This document shows positions 42,765-55,756 of a DNA stretch of 64,000 bases, piece after piece. Position numbers and translations under genes: made by a program. Under the pieces are notes generated by a model. The model did no database searches, was not told the DNA's origin, and saw only the letters and a program-made list of their open reading frames with translations. Positions within the stretch are counted from its first letter, which is position 1. Every line of letters starts with the position of its first letter. Origin of the DNA: Trifolium pratense (taxonomy: Eukaryota > Streptophyta > Magnoliopsida > Fabales > Fabaceae); contig NC_060060.1 of NCBI RefSeq assembly GCF_020283565.1, forward strand, positions 45,310,015 through 45,374,014, written 5' to 3'.

Positions 42765-45700
42765 ATGGCACCTTCTCGGGTGGCAGGAGGTTTAGCCCAA
42801 TCATCATCAAGTTCTGGAATTTTCTTTCAAGGAGAGGGGCAGTCACATAATTTAGTCAACTCTCACTTGAGCTCATCTTTAGTCAACTCATCTAACACTG
42901 TTCCTGGAACTGGTCATTCCAACCTTGGTCCAGTTTCTGGGGATATGAATAACGCAATTTTGAATAGTGTGGCAAACTCAGCACCAAGTGTTGGAGCTAG
43001 TTCTTTAGTCACAGATGCAAATTCTGCACTCTCTGGTGACCGCCATATGCAAAGAAGTGCTAGCATTAATGGTGACTCATACTTAAGATTACCTGCATCA
43101 CCTTTGTCATTCACATCAAATAATATTAGCATTTCTGGGTCACCTGCAATGGATGGTTCCTCTGTAGTACAGCAGAATTCTCATCAAGATCAGAATGCTC
43201 AACAATTGCAGCAGAATCAACAGAAGCTGCAGGGTGCTTCAAGTACTATGCATTTGCCTGCCTCTCAAACTGGCTCATCTTCGCACCAAATGGGTGCACA
43301 AGTAGCAGGATCTTTCATTCAAGATCCAAATAATATATCCCACTTGCTGAAAAAACGTAGGGTGGATATCAAACAAGAAGATATAATGCAACAACAGGTA
43401 ATACAGCAGCTTCTTCAGAGACAAGACCCTACGCAATTCCAAAGTCGCAGTCCACAGTTACAGGCTATGTTTCAGCAACAGCATAGGCTTAAGCAACAAC
43501 ATATCTTTCAGTCATTGCCGCAGGCCCAGCGAATACAATTGCTGCAGCAGCAACAACAGCAGCAGCAGCAGCAACAACAACAACAAATGCAGAGGCAGCA
43601 AATACAACAACAAATGATGCAGCCCTCAGCTGGTGTTAAGCGTCCACCTGATAGTGGTGTTGGAGGTGTATGTGCCCGTCGATTGATGCAGTACCTCTAT
43701 CATCAAAGACAGAGACCAAGTGTGAGTTTTGTTTATTTGCTGCATGTGAACACTTGTCTGCATGATTTCTTTTGTCTATGCAGCACCAATGCTATATGAT
43801 TTATAGATGTTCAAATCTGTTTTAGATGCTATATATCATGTGTTTATATGAAGTTTTGTTTCAAGCATCTGTCCTTCTATATGAGGCATTAGTATAATTT
43901 ATCTTAACACATTTTTAATGTTTTGTTACTACTGAAATCTTGGTTAGGTACATAACTAAAATTCAATTGATCTGTTTTCTCAGGATAATAGTATTGCATA
44001 TTGGAGGAAATTTGTGGCTGAATATTACTCTCCCCGTGCAAAGCAACGGTGGTGCTTGGCATTATATAGTAATGTTGGACACCATACAGCTGGCGTTTTA
44101 CCGCAAGCAACTACGGTCAGTTTCTGCACTTCTGTTTAATCCCTTATACATTGTTCCTTGAATAGGATAATGCTGTAATGTTTGCTAATGGTAAATCTTG
44201 AATTCAAAGTTTTTATAGATTGGATTAGGTTATCATCATGTAATTGTTGGTAACTTCTAAGGATACCTGTATACGAGAGTTATGCCAAAAATTATGCTTA
44301 GTATTTTTGTTGTTTCTCGTTTTTGCTCTTTTCGTCTGTTGTGGTATTCCTGACTCCTTGACATGTTGATAATCTGATATTGATATTTATTTTTTCAGCA
44401 TGCTTGGCAATGTGATATATGTGGAACTAAATCTGGAAGAAGGGGATTTGGTAAGGAACTGTACATATTATTTTTTTCTATCAACTGTGATTATGGATGT
44501 TTCTTTATTTCTGATAATGCTAGTCTAATAATATCTGCATTCTGGATTTGTTTAACAGAAGCGACTTATGATATACTACCCAGACTTAACGTAGTCAAAT
44601 TTGGTGGTGGCGTGATCGATGAACTTCTGTTTTTGGACTTGCCGCGTGAAATAAGATTTTCTTCTGGTTTGATGATGTTAGAATATACAAAAGCAGTTCA
44701 AGAGTGTGTGTATGAGCAGCTCCGCGTTGTTCGTGAGGGTCAGCTTCGTATTGTATTTACTCAAGACCTGAAGGTTATAGATCTTAACTGTATCTAAACA
44801 TATTTACTTTTTGATTCTTTTGTTTGTATTATTGACAACTGGGATTCTTGATAATTTGCAGATATTTTCTTGGGATTTCTGTGTAAGGCGCCATGAAGAA
44901 CTTCTTCCTCGAAAGTTAGTTGCACCACAGGTATATGATTTTGCATGTTATGTTGGGTGTAAGATGGTGCAAGTTAACTGAATATATTTCTGTGAAGTAG
45001 CTCGCCATTTGCCACCACTTTCTCTGTCCTGTGCTATTAGATATATATTCTTGATGAAACATTGTGCTATGAGATTTAAAATGAACCAATAACCATAACC
45101 ATTCATGATTGCTCCAAATATTTTGCCAAGCATCTATAACTATATTGGAAATCTCCCTGAGGTGGAAAGTGCTACCCACCTTAACCAGGAAGAACTATAA
45201 ATGATGGAGCTTCTTCTGAAACTCTTGGAGGCACTGAGCACTCTTGTCATCTTTCTTTGTCACCTACTTTATGAAGATAATCTTACACTAACTACATAAT
45301 TATATCTATTTAATTGGAATGATAGTGTAGAGGTATTATTTTTTAATATAGGTCTTATAATTTTAACTTTTTACAGGTCAACCAATTAGTTCAAGTAGCG
45401 CAAAAATGCCAAAGTACAATTTCTGAAAGTGGGTCAGATGGGGTTTCTCAGCATGACTTGCAAACAAACAGCAACATGTAAGTTAATTCATGGTTGTTCC
45501 TCACTGATTTACGTATTTAGGAAAGATTCTTGCTCAGGTTCACCATTTTTCTTAATTGCATGCTTTATATGAAGATGTTGTCATCTATGTTTAATAATGC
45601 ATTCTGTTTTTTTTTTTGCAAGAGAATCGGATAAGTAGCCACCGAAAACTATTGTTTCTCCATTTTATAATTTGTTCTTTACAGAATTAATTTTGTTTTA

Positions 45701-47196
45701 TAGTACATGCAAATGTGTTTGAAGTCATGCAGGGTCAACTAATAGGAATAATGGATTTATTGTTACTTTTATTAATATATAGTTTGTGTTCTTGAGTCAG
45801 GTTTGTAGAGGTGAACTACTAAAATGTTACTGAACTAAGGTTTAAGATAATTTTTCTTTTGCATCAGGGTCCTAACTGCTGGGCGTCAGCTTGCAAAGAG
45901 TTTGGAGCTACAATCACTAAACGACTTGGGCTTTTCAAAAAGATTTGTGAGAACTTTGCAGGTAAACTGTTAAATTGTATTTCACCAGGAAACCTTGATA
46001 TTTTTTTTGTTTATATAATATTTAATCAAAGCCTTCTTTTATGTTTTCACAGATTTCTGAGGTTTGCAATAGCATGAAAGATCTAATCGATATCTGTTTT
46101 GATCACAATGTCGGAGCAATTGGTAATTTTTGTTGTTTTTATTATTTGTTCTCAATTATATTAAGTTTTAGGTGTTTGGAAATTTGATGCTAATTAGCAA
46201 TAGCCTTTGTTGCTTTCATGTTTATTAACATTACATTTTCCTGCAGAGAGTTTGAAAAATTATTCTCAATTTTCAACCTCGTCAAAGCACCAAATGCAAA
46301 AGATGCAGGAGATGGAACAGGCAGCAAATGCTCAAGGTCTCCCACCTGATCGAAACACACTTAATAAACTGATGACATTGAATCCTGGATCTAACAATCT
46401 TATAAACAACAATCACAATATGGGCAATCGTGGTACTTTGTCTGGGCCATCACAAGCTGCTATGGCAATGTCCAATTACCAGAATCTTCTCATGAGACAA
46501 AACTCGATGAATTCAAGCCCCAGTTCACTTCATCGAGAAGGGTCCCCTTTTAATAACTCGATCCAGAGTCCCTCATCAGCTTCTTTGCAAGGTGCTGGTG
46601 CTGCTGCTATAATCCCAGGCTCTATGCAGAATTCACCTCACAACAGTAGTGGTGGTTTCTCAAACCAACATCTAGCCTCACAACAGCAGCGGCAGCAGCA
46701 GCAGCAGCAACAACAACACCTTCAACAGCGCTCGTTAAGTGCAAATAATTTACCTCAACAAAATCACTCACAGGGACCTCAAGGAAATCAATCACTGCAA
46801 CAACAGATGATCCAGCAACTACTGCAGGATATGTCAAATAACAACGGGGGAGTGCAACAACAGTCTCATAGTGGACCCATTGTAAGTGGGAATATGGCAA
46901 AGAATAATTTGGGTTTTGGGGGACAAACTCCACCCACAGCTGGAGGAGGCTCTGCCAGTGGTCCAGCAAATAATGGACCTGTTTCAAGGAGTAATAGCTT
47001 CAAAGCTGCTTCAAACAGCGACTCTTCTGCAGCAGCTGGTGGAGGCGGCAACAATGGATTCAACCAGAGAGCATCTGATATGCAGCAAAATCTTGCTTTG
47101 CAAGATGTGGCTTCGGAATTTGGCCATGAGTTTGCGGATAACCCCTTCTTTAACAGTGATCTTGACAATAACATGGGTTTTAACTGGAAGACATGA
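42765..47196 (+). CDS. SEU: SEUSS transcriptional co-regulator (nine coding exons)
   Basis: SEUSS proteins partner with LEUNIG-type Groucho co-repressors in the nucleus and control floral organ identity and ovule and embryo patterning. Coding exons, all in frame: 42765-43721, 43984-44115, 44399-44450, 44559-44773, 44862-44930, 45377-45477, 45868-45961, 46053-46122, 46247-47196. The product is 879 residues, against 877 in Arabidopsis SEU. The N-terminal half is Ser/Gln-rich with a run of about 14 Gln. The central LIM-domain-binding (Ldb1-like) region is clear (RLMQYLYHQRQRPS, YWRKFVAEYYSPRAK, WQCDICGTKSGR, EELLPRKLVAPQ, RQLAKSLE, DLGFSKRFVR). The C-terminal half is Asn/Gln/Ser-rich and ends NNMGFNWKT, like other SEU proteins. 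I take it as SEU and not the SEUSS-LIKE paralogues because of the overall length and the C-terminal end. Confidence 0.95.
43540..43587 (+). repeat. CAG/CAA repeat (polyglutamine) in SEUSS exon 1
   Basis: Mixed CAG and CAA codons encode about 14 consecutive Gln followed by further Gln-rich sequence. A second mixed tract lies at 46683-46720. Length polymorphism between accessions is likely. Confidence 0.9.
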
Positions 47197-48470
47197 CTGA
47201 CTCGACTCGTCACTGTGATTGGTATTTCTTGTTCAATTGTTTTATCTTATCTTATTATATTATCTTTGTACAGAGGACACTTAGTTTCTGCCTTTTTTTG
47301 TGCTCATTTTCTTGATGGAACTTGTCATGACTGTTACTCCAGTAGGTGTTTTAGAGGGATTTTATTTGAGGGTTGTTTTTTCCTGGCCTGCAAGTGTAAA
47401 CTATCAGTACTTTAACCCGTGCAACGCATGGAGAGATAATTGTTGTTTGGTTGTATACTTATTGCCTTTTCATATTGAAAAGTTGGTGATGTAGACATAA
47501 AATTTTGTGGAATACTATATAATTGTAACTGTCGTTATTTAAGAGCATTTGAATGTTAGCAACAAAAGGTAGCATTTTGATTTTAAATCATTAATGAATG
47601 ATTTTGCTAATTGCATATATCATGAATGCTTGCATTCTAGCCTCTGCAAGTAATAAGGATGTGATAATAATATCCCTTTTGTGACTCAATCAATTCTCAC
47701 CCTTGGCAGCCGCAGTCATACAAAGTATTTGGCAGATTCTTCAACTGATATCTTTTGATAATATAAATCTTTAGCATAGGCATGATAATAAAACCCATAT
47801 CCGTGGGTACCTGCCTGTCCGCCCTGATTTTGACGGGGAAAATCCGAGTGACTAAGTTTGGGTTTTGGTTATTAACTCTCTAGTTCACGCCTTCTCGGGG
47901 AAGGGTCCTTGAATTACTAAGCTTATTGTGTATTTTGAATGGTTAGTTAGTCTATTACGTATATTGGTCCCTTTGGATTCCTCATGTGGCCTCCACATGC
48001 AACATATTTTTTTAGCAATGCTGATGATTTTGCTTTAACGTTGAGTCTTTTAAGTGGATTTAAGTGGGCCCCATGTGAATTTTTTTTTCTTTTCAAATTG
48101 GGACCATGTGTACAATTTAACATTTAAACATATATTTATTTAAGATTAAAATATTTTAAATTTGTTCACATAGATCTTTTACGAACAATGCTCACTTCTT
48201 TTTCAAACAAGACCGATATGTACTGAAAACCATATATATATATATATGCTTACAAAAATTGGTGTCAATTTTCCTTTTACCTGAACTCTTTCAAAATATT
48301 TTTAATTTTTTTACTTCCACTTTTTGACAATATATAAATGAAAACCATATATAAATGCACTTTTATCCTCTATTTTGTTTAAAATGTACTTTCAATCTCC
48401 TCATTTTTTTTCATTACATTCAATCTCTTAATTTTTAAAAATATTTTTTCGGTCCCTCTATTATACAACT
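47197..48470. other. SEUSS 3' UTR and intergenic DNA, no further gene seen
   Basis: The 3' UTR probably covers the first 200-350 bp. Beyond this only AT-rich DNA with a short TA repeat (about 48232-48247) was seen. Confidence 0.5.
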
Positions 48471-48992
48471 ATTGGGATTTATTTTGTTCCCCACAAATTT
48501 TTGATGAAATGACACTCTCATTAACGACGTGGTACAACGTGGTGTTTAAGAGACATTAGTGACTGGATAAAATGTTTTCGTCATCACCACTTTATTTGCA
48601 TGCCATTTATATTACTTAATAATTATGTTTGATATTTTTATTCTCTAAATGACTTTCTCATCAATTTGATTCTTAAACTATTAAAATCAACAAAAAGGTA
48701 CATAAATTATTCTCCTCCAATTATATAGTCCTTATACTATTAAAATCAACTAAAATGTCCTTAAATTATTCTCTCATTTAACTATTTGGATTGTGCAAAA
48801 AACATCACAACAATTTATCACTTATTTGAAATAAAATGAGTTGATTATCAAACATAAATAATATAAATGACATGAAAAGAAAGTGATAACCAAAATACTA
48901 TTTCATTCAAGTCACCAATGTTAGTTAACTACCATGTCGTTAATGAGAGTGTCATCTCATAAAAAATGACGGGGATAATAAAAAATGGCTGA
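48471..48992. mobile_element. Foldback element with long inverted arms
   Basis: The left arm (about 48475-48640) and right arm (about 48830-48990) are inverted relatives. The clearest match is GACACTCTCATTAACGAC at 48511, which recurs inverted near 48935. Non-coding. Target duplication not resolved. Confidence 0.55.
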
Positions 48993-49313
48993 ATGCATGG
49001 AAGTGGCGAGTAGGTTCAAAATTGACATTGATGTATGTGTCTTAATGGAAAGTGGGTGCGGGAAACATGTCTTAAATCAAAGTATATGTGCAATTGCAGA
49101 TATTAATTCGGGAAGTAATTGAAATTTAAATGGTTAATCTTTCAAACATACTATGTTTTTTCCATATTAATCTTTCAACTGTGATTTCTTTTAAGTGCTT
49201 AATTTAGAGAGGGATGTCTCATACTTCCAAGGTCTTGTGTGACCATAATTTATTGATTTGTAATGTCAAGACTCTAAATGTTACGAGGCCATCATTTTTT
49301 TTGTTACTGAATT

Positions 49314-49353
49314 CTGCAAAATTCTTTTTTTTTTTGAAGAAGCTGCAAAATTC
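49314..49353 (-). mobile_element. Minimal LINE/SINE tail insertion with 11-bp target duplication
   Basis: CTGCAAAATTC occurs at 49314-49324 and again at 49343-49353. Between the copies lies only an 11-T run plus GAAGAAG, which on the minus strand is CTTCTTC(A)11. That is exactly the last bases of the LINE in NRPE1 intron 11 (GCTTCTTCAAAAAAA). Confidence 0.75.
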
Positions 49354-50149
49354 ATATTTGTTGTGTTCAACTGTTAATTGATTAACTGCATATTTATAAT
49401 CTATTAGTAGGTGTGTTTGTTATCATGTTTTCGTGACCCCAGATGTGCGGTGAAGCAGAAGCCAGTAACTTCAGAAATTCCCGTTAGAGATACATTGGGA
49501 CGCGATATTTTATATAAAAGCCAATCCAAACATAGGCTGGATCTTGACCAAAAAAAGATAGGTTCATGCTAACTAGTGCCCCGTGCCTTGGAGCACTAGT
49601 TAAGGATACAAAAGAGGTAACTTATAATCATGTAGGTGATTAGTTAATCAATTAGATTGGTAGATTAATTGATTAGACGTAGTAAGAAAAAACTTAAAGT
49701 GATACGAAGAATATGGAATTTGCCAGGGAAATCTTGAAATGAATTATAAAAAACTACAGTCTAGGATTAAAATTAAAAGGCATAACTCAAGAACTAAAAT
49801 TCCAGACCTAGCAAAATTGGCGAGCTAGGAGATATTCAAAGAAAACATATAAAGTGAATAAAGAAAGTTAAAAATGGTTTATGATCATTGTAAGAGCAAC
49901 ATCAATCTTATTAAAAATACCTTTGTTTATTTTGTTCTCTAACTAATGTGTGTGGAGAAAATCTAATTGAGAAAGAAGAAATCACCTTGTGTGCAAAACA
50001 GGTTCTTCGACTAAGATTAACTACAACTAAATGGCGATCGGTACTTTCTACCTATATTAGGTTATATAAACTAATTGCCTTTATTTTATGACATTGGCTA
50101 CTACTATTGACCAGATTTCATGAGCATCAAAGGTGAACAAATATAAGCC
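49354..50149. other. Intergenic DNA, no gene seen
   Basis: A single MITE terminus related to 8632-8806 (ATGCTAACTAGTGCC near 49567) was noted without its partner. Nothing else was recognised. Confidence 0.45.
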
Positions 50150-50338
50150 AAAGAAATCAACTGTTGGTGAATAATAATATCCATGGCATAACCCAAAAGT
50201 TGGTGTCATTAAGTATTAAATTTTATTTAAACAAATTCAAAATGTAATTGATGGTATAGTGAATCCAAATCAATAATGTTCACCAAAAAAGAGTCAATAG
50301 TAATCAATAATGCAATTTAAAATTATGTTCCCGAAGTA

Positions 50339-52994
50339 CTAATTATTTGAGGCTCTCGGCTCCCCCAAAAACAAGCAATTACACTCCCGTTCCTCGTGCT
50401 CGTGAGGGAAATATAATAAGTTGTACCTTCCAAATTGATGAACCCTCACAGTAAATTCTGGAGAAATTACTGTCCGTGCAACAACTTCAACATGGGAGGC
50501 ACTGCACCATAGTAATCAAATTTATCATTGTTGAAAAACATATAAGCAAACACGAAAAGTGTGATATGATACTAAGAGTGTGTTTGATACATAAAGTCCA
50601 GCAATATAATGCAAAGAACAACATTTGTTCCTGTATATTATTTAGCATACACACAAAGCAGAAGCAAAATAAAATGAAATTTACAACAATACCTTTTCTT
50701 CTATATAATATTATTGTGTAATTATGAGAATGAAGGAGGGAGAAGAAAGATATGAGAAAGAGTGTAGTTATCGAGTAAAACTCAATGTTGATATTTTTGT
50801 CTATGTAGTTAACTAGTTATCGAGTAAAAAATTTAGAGTTTTTCCTCTATCTCACCTATATAAGAATTATAGTTTTGTCCTATGAAGTCCCTCATTTCTT
50901 AAAAGAAAAACAAACTAACACTAAGAAACGTAGACAAGCCACTAAAAAAAATTAATTTGGATAAATTTCTCAACAAACACTTACAAGAAAAGAAAAATTG
51001 AAAATATCTTGCAATGACAATGAGTGTTTTAAATAATAGCTTCTCACAGTTCTCACGTAAGTTAAAATAGCTTTTTATCCAAACGGGCATTAGTTCAGTG
51101 TGTGCATGCGGGAGGAAGAGAGAGGATTTGTGAAACATACCAACTATACCACCATGTAATCCCTGAGTTGTAAAAATTATCCACTTTTTCTTTTTGACCT
51201 GTACCAAACAGCTCCACTAGCAAAACACCTCCAATACACAGAACAGGTTTAGGTAGCTTGAATGTTTGCAACTTATTTTCCTGTATAACGTCACCAATGC
51301 ATTTCACATTTCATAAACACGCATAGAATACGTTATGCTAAAAAATGCAGTTCAAAATGGATAAATTTCAAATCCAAGCTTGTTATATTCAGAAGGTCCC
51401 ACGAGGGTTCACCAAACCACACCTAAAGTACGTCTACATAGCATAGAAATTAGTCCCCGAGGGGAGTTTGGTGGAATAGAACAATTCTGTGTATGTGTGT
51501 GTATGTGCGCACCTGCGCAACAAATAAACTGTAAGGTTTAGTCTTTGAGTTTAATATTTAAATTATATATAGTGAGTACGAATGTTTGTGTATGTGCGCG
51601 CGCGCCTGTGTAGGGGGATTCTGTGTGTGTGTGTGCGCCTGTGTAGGGGGTTTCTGTGTCTGTACTAGGATACCTATCATGGATACTTTTGGCGGATACC
51701 TATAGATACTCTCAATGCTCTATTAAAACCAATTACCATTATCCAAAAAAACTGCATGTCAACTGTCAAGTCTCATTTTAGTATTAAAAAAACTAGAAGA
51801 TGATATTTAGAATGAAGGGAAAATAAATTCAACCCAAAACAAGAATTACATGTATAAATGGATAACGACTAGAGAGAAAAACAAATTAGATTAATCGCAA
51901 ACACTTTTTAAGTCATTTGAAATGATAAAAGGAGAATATGCAAAACATATATGTTCATAGTGCGACTCACCTGAGACATTGGAAATATCGGTGAAGTATA
52001 TGTCCATCTGAATTTCTCACCAAAAGTCAACGACTTATCTAAGCCAGTAGTTTTTCTTTTACGAAGCATATCTAAGCCAGTCATTGATTCTATTTCCTTG
52101 CCACGTCTCCGATAACCCAATCTAAATCGAACAGCCTTAGTTGAATACAAGTGCAAGCCATTACCATAATATGCTGACAGCAATCACAAATTTTGTTAGC
52201 TGAAGAAAAAGTACAGGATCATCAACATCAATTATTTTTCAGTATAAATTGATATACAATTCACAGGGCTAACCTAGGAATGGTTGGACATTAATCTCCG
52301 TAACAAGACATAAATTTGAACACAGCCGATACACTAAAGCCTCATATGATTGGCATAATAATGATACTTCCATGCAATGTGACATGCAATTGTTCTTCCT
52401 AGGAGTGAAACCAAAAGCTAGGTTCGCATAGAGTTTATGATTTTTCTTAAGACACCCCCATTTTGTATAATAATGGTAACGCATGTCCCTATCAGGTTCA
52501 ATCACGAATCTTTCAATTCTAGGAACAACACCAGATACCTCAGGAATCATTTTCAAGCATAGTTGCTTGCAGAGGCCATTCTCAATAACTGCAAAATATT
52601 TAGATTTCATAATTTACCATTTGAACAGAAAATAAAGCTAAAGAACATTGAGCAAATCAACGGCTTGTAAATTATCAAATGAGAAAGAAACAAGTGAAAT
52701 ATTTTTACAGAACAAGCCAATAAAGCATTAGAGAAGTTTAACGTTTAGAAGTAAGCCATCACAATTCACAAACTTAATATAACATACATAAAAACTTTCC
52801 AAGTAAATAAGCGTTTAAAAAATAAAGAATCATATAATAAAATCATAGCACTGCAAGTAATAAAACTCAAATAGCTTACCAAAATGTTCCCAAGAACTAC
52901 AAACAGCTGAGGCACGAACAAGGTCACCAGGATTATCCAAACAGGAGAAAACCTTTATTGACAAGTCAGGTCCGAGACATTGGATAAAATCCAT
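50339..52994 (-). CDS. F-box protein, At4g00755 type, copy A (five coding exons)
   Basis: F-box proteins of this type are expected to be substrate receptors of SCF ubiquitin ligases; no substrate is known to me. Coding exons on the minus strand: 52994-52880, 52588-52274, 52173-51971, 51280-51141, 50501-50339. All junctions are GT-AG and in frame, giving 311 residues. The F-box is N-terminal (MDFIQWLGPDLSIKVFSCL, then SAVCSSWEHF) and is followed by VIENGLCKQLCLKMIPEVSG, NLCLVTEINVQPF, RFRLGYRRRG, TYTSPIFPMSQ and LQTFKLPKPVLCIGG, in the family order. The exon 4-5 join gives ASHVEVVAR, a conserved family motif. The C-terminus is shorter than in Arabidopsis. A non-coding leader exon ends at 53694, with its intron ending near 53023. 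Confidence 0.88.
51485..51655. repeat. GT/GC-rich microsatellite in intron 4 of F-box copy A
   Basis: Alternating purine-pyrimidine runs (GTGTATGTGTGTGTATGTGC, then GCGCGCGC) occur here. Copy B has a shorter counterpart at about 59467-59582. Such tracts can adopt Z-DNA. Confidence 0.85.
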
Positions 52995-53914
52995 GTTGGT
53001 TCTCAAGTATCAGAGCCTGATTGCAAGCAAAAGTAGTCTTTTAATAACTGCTGAACAGCTACAGCTCAAAGCTGACTATTGTGATATAAAAAAACACAAA
53101 CTAAAAAACTTGACAAACTTGACACTCCATAGATTAATTTTTTAGGATTTGAAGGAAAATTGCATATTACTGAGTTGAATTCAATTTCTTCTTTTAAAAA
53201 AAAAAGAAATAGACCTCTTATGATTAAATGACCGAAAAATAAAAGATAACAAATGTTGAAAACTTTGGCAATCCCTAAAACATGATCAGAAGATATCACC
53301 AGAGGAAAATTATAAACCTAATAAAATTGCCACTTGAGAAATCATGAAACCAAAGAACGAAAAATAAAATAAGGGCAACGAATACGATCGTAGACGTAAA
53401 ATGGTTGTCAAATACGGCTAATGTGGGTGCAAACCATGACATCATGGGTACAAACACAGTCACAGGCAGCATTTTAAATAAATATTTTGCATTGATGACC
53501 AAATCAATCTAAATCTAAATCCAAATACAGAGATACGGAAGAGAGACATTCAACGGAGAAGGAAATTCATGCTTGCATCCAGAAAACGTAAAGCTACAAT
53601 GTTGCACACAGAAACTATGAACACACATATTGCTACGCATCGACAGGAAAAAGAGATGTGTACTTAAACAGATGAAAGATGAAAAGGAATTACCTTTAAG
53701 CAAAGAGAACCTGAATGATAAGAGAAGAAACCCTAGAAAGTGAGAGAGCAAACAGAAGCAGATGAATGACAAAGGATTTAGAACTATAGTGTCTTAAGGG
53801 CAAAGAATGCTTCTAGATGGATGACGTATCCCTCACAAATACAATTGGTGGTTTTTTTTCTTTACCTTTTTATGTAATTTATCTGAAAAGATGCAATGGA
53901 CATAGATATGAGCA

Positions 53915-53929
53915 GCGTACAATGTACGC
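53915..53929. promoter_or_regulatory. Palindromic CGTAC motif upstream of F-box copy A
   Basis: GCGTACAATGTACGC is an inverted pair of GTAC cores, lying about 150 bp upstream of the likely transcription start. A degenerate second copy lies at about 53969-53984. CGTAC is the core bound by SBP/SPL transcription factors; function here is inferred only. Confidence 0.35.
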
Positions 53930-54863
53930 GGTGTACTACTTTTAATTTATATATTCCTTGAATGGGCAGCGTAAAATGTGTGCGATGTATCCATACAAAA
54001 ATCTTGTAATTATCGTTGGATCTTAATTTTTACACGTTTTATTTACTGGCGGTTCATATATGTCTATCTCTTAATCATCGCCGGATAAAAATTTTGTTGA
54101 ATTTTGTATCCATAGACGGTCCATATTCAATATATGCACTAGGAAATTAGGACCATATTGCCTTTCCCAACTCCTATATTCCGGCCACATCTCCTCCAAA
54201 AGTTTTGAACGCCCTTGTCTGCAGCGATTTGCACTCCATTTGTCACAACCTCTCAGTTATGTCTTGAACCTCTGACGGTCTTCATCCTCATTGCCTTAAT
54301 CATAAAAAAAAATTCACTTAACGTGTCGCAGCCTCTCTTTTTATCTACCTCCCATCTCCTCTGCCCTACCCTTTTTCAATCTAAACCGCTTCTTACCCCC
54401 ATAACACACCCTTTTTTTGGTTGGAGAATTCATTTTTCGTCATTGTTTTGTATGAACTCTGGATTCAATAACCGCCATTGCTCAATATAGCCCCCATTCA
54501 CCACTTACAATGTAGTGATCAGTATTATAATCTCTCTTCTTAGAAAACATTTTCATGACTGGTTCATTCTTTAAAATTTCATATATTTTTTAAATAACAA
54601 ATTTATAAAGTGATCAAATTAATTTACTCAAAGAATGGAAACTTGATCTAGTAAGTAACTCCCTTATCAAACCCACCTACAAATGTACAACCGCAATCCG
54701 CATAGAAAATGTTTATCAAAACATTAATATTAGTATGTATGCTAGAAACCACAAGCCAGTAACCCTCAAGAACACTAAACTATTACAACAACCCTAGTCT
54801 CATGTTACCTTTAAAACGACAAGTAATCAGAACGGAAATACACTAATAAAACACTAACTAATT

Positions 54864-55023
54864 TAACCAAGACATTGGCGACGAATCGTTTGAGAGAACC
54901 CGAGTTCGATTCCTTGTGGCAACAATTCTTAGTCGGATTTTACTTACCTCATGGCCGAACTCTGAATTACTAAGGCTCCCTTTCCCCAAGAACTAGAGGG
55001 TTAATACCAAAAAAACAAAAACC
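54864..55023 (+). mobile_element. tRNA-derived SINE, present in copy A only
   Basis: The insertion is bracketed by CTAACTAATT at 54854-54863 and 55024-55033. It contains a B box (GAGTTCGATTCC) and an A-rich tail. Copy B (near 63882) has a single CTAACTAAT at this point, which is the empty site. Confidence 0.85.
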
Positions 55024-55095
55024 CTAACTAATTCTCTCTCTTGAAGGATAAACTCATAAAATCCATAATAACAAACTTAATAACACACAAACACC

Positions 55096-55620
55096 TTTCA
55101 TTTACTTTGTGTGGTAGTGATGGAGGTAGTATTAGTTTAATGCAATAGAAGCAACAAATTCTTAAAACAAAAATGAAAACAAACAGAAGCAGAATTTTTA
55201 TGAATTTTATATCCATGCAAGCTAATAGATACAATGATACCTAAAATCAGTGGAATCGATCATCTTCCCTTCTCTGCTATGCTTTAGGCCATGCAATGCT
55301 TTATCTTTGTTACCCTTCTTCAATTCCAGTACTCTCATTTTGTTCCAATTTGCATTTCCTCGCATTGCTTACTCTTTCTGTTGTTTGAGATTCCTCTTTC
55401 TCCATGTCACGCGATCTCATTTCATCTCTATTCATTCACCCCTTGTCTCTCATTTGTGCTGTGTTGGGTGCGTTTAGATTACAAATAATAGTATAGGATT
55501 AGAGGATTATTTAAGTATATCTAAAGACATAAATATTGAATAAGCAATCGAAATATGATATGTTTAGATTGAATTATTTTTTAGCTTATCAAAGATAGTT
55601 CATGTAAACTAAGATATTGA
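55096..55620. other. Intergenic DNA, no gene seen
   Basis: Only short open frames without recognisable domains. Confidence 0.5.
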
Positions 55621-55756
55621 GCTTAAGTGATCAATGAGTTCTTCCTAGAACCAATTGTTCGGAAGAATCCGAGTTTTGAGAATAATTTTTTGTCAAACTC
55701 TGCATTACCAGCCCCCTTGTCTGGGAAGCAAAGGTTAAAAAAAAAAAAAAAAAAAG
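55621..55756 (+). mobile_element. Degenerate SINE with long A-run
   Basis: The 3' half (CTCTGCATTACCAGCCCCCT, then GGTTAAAA) is similar to the SINE at 54864-55023 and ends in an 18-19 bp A-run (55737-55755). Confidence 0.6.

Larger units (their letters stand above)
50150..55095. repeat. Segmental duplication, copy A
   Basis: This block matches 57690-63955 over the F-box gene, its leader, promoter and upstream DNA. It lacks the ~1.2-kb insertion present in copy B at 62535-63750 and carries its own SINE at 54864-55023. Similarity is high in exons, introns and flanks, so this is a DNA-level tandem duplication and not a retrocopy. Borders are approximate. Confidence 0.9.

Noticed and set aside
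46622..47213. Antisense frames of 115-121 residues over SEUSS exon 9
   Set aside because: They are complements of Gln/Asn/Ser-rich coding sequence; the sense protein is clearly SEUSS.
53515..53772. Conserved hydrophobic frame in the leader of both F-box genes (also 61284-61541), a candidate upstream ORF
   Set aside because: The apparent start is TTG, not ATG, and no upstream ATG opens the frame; conservation is explained by the segmental duplication.
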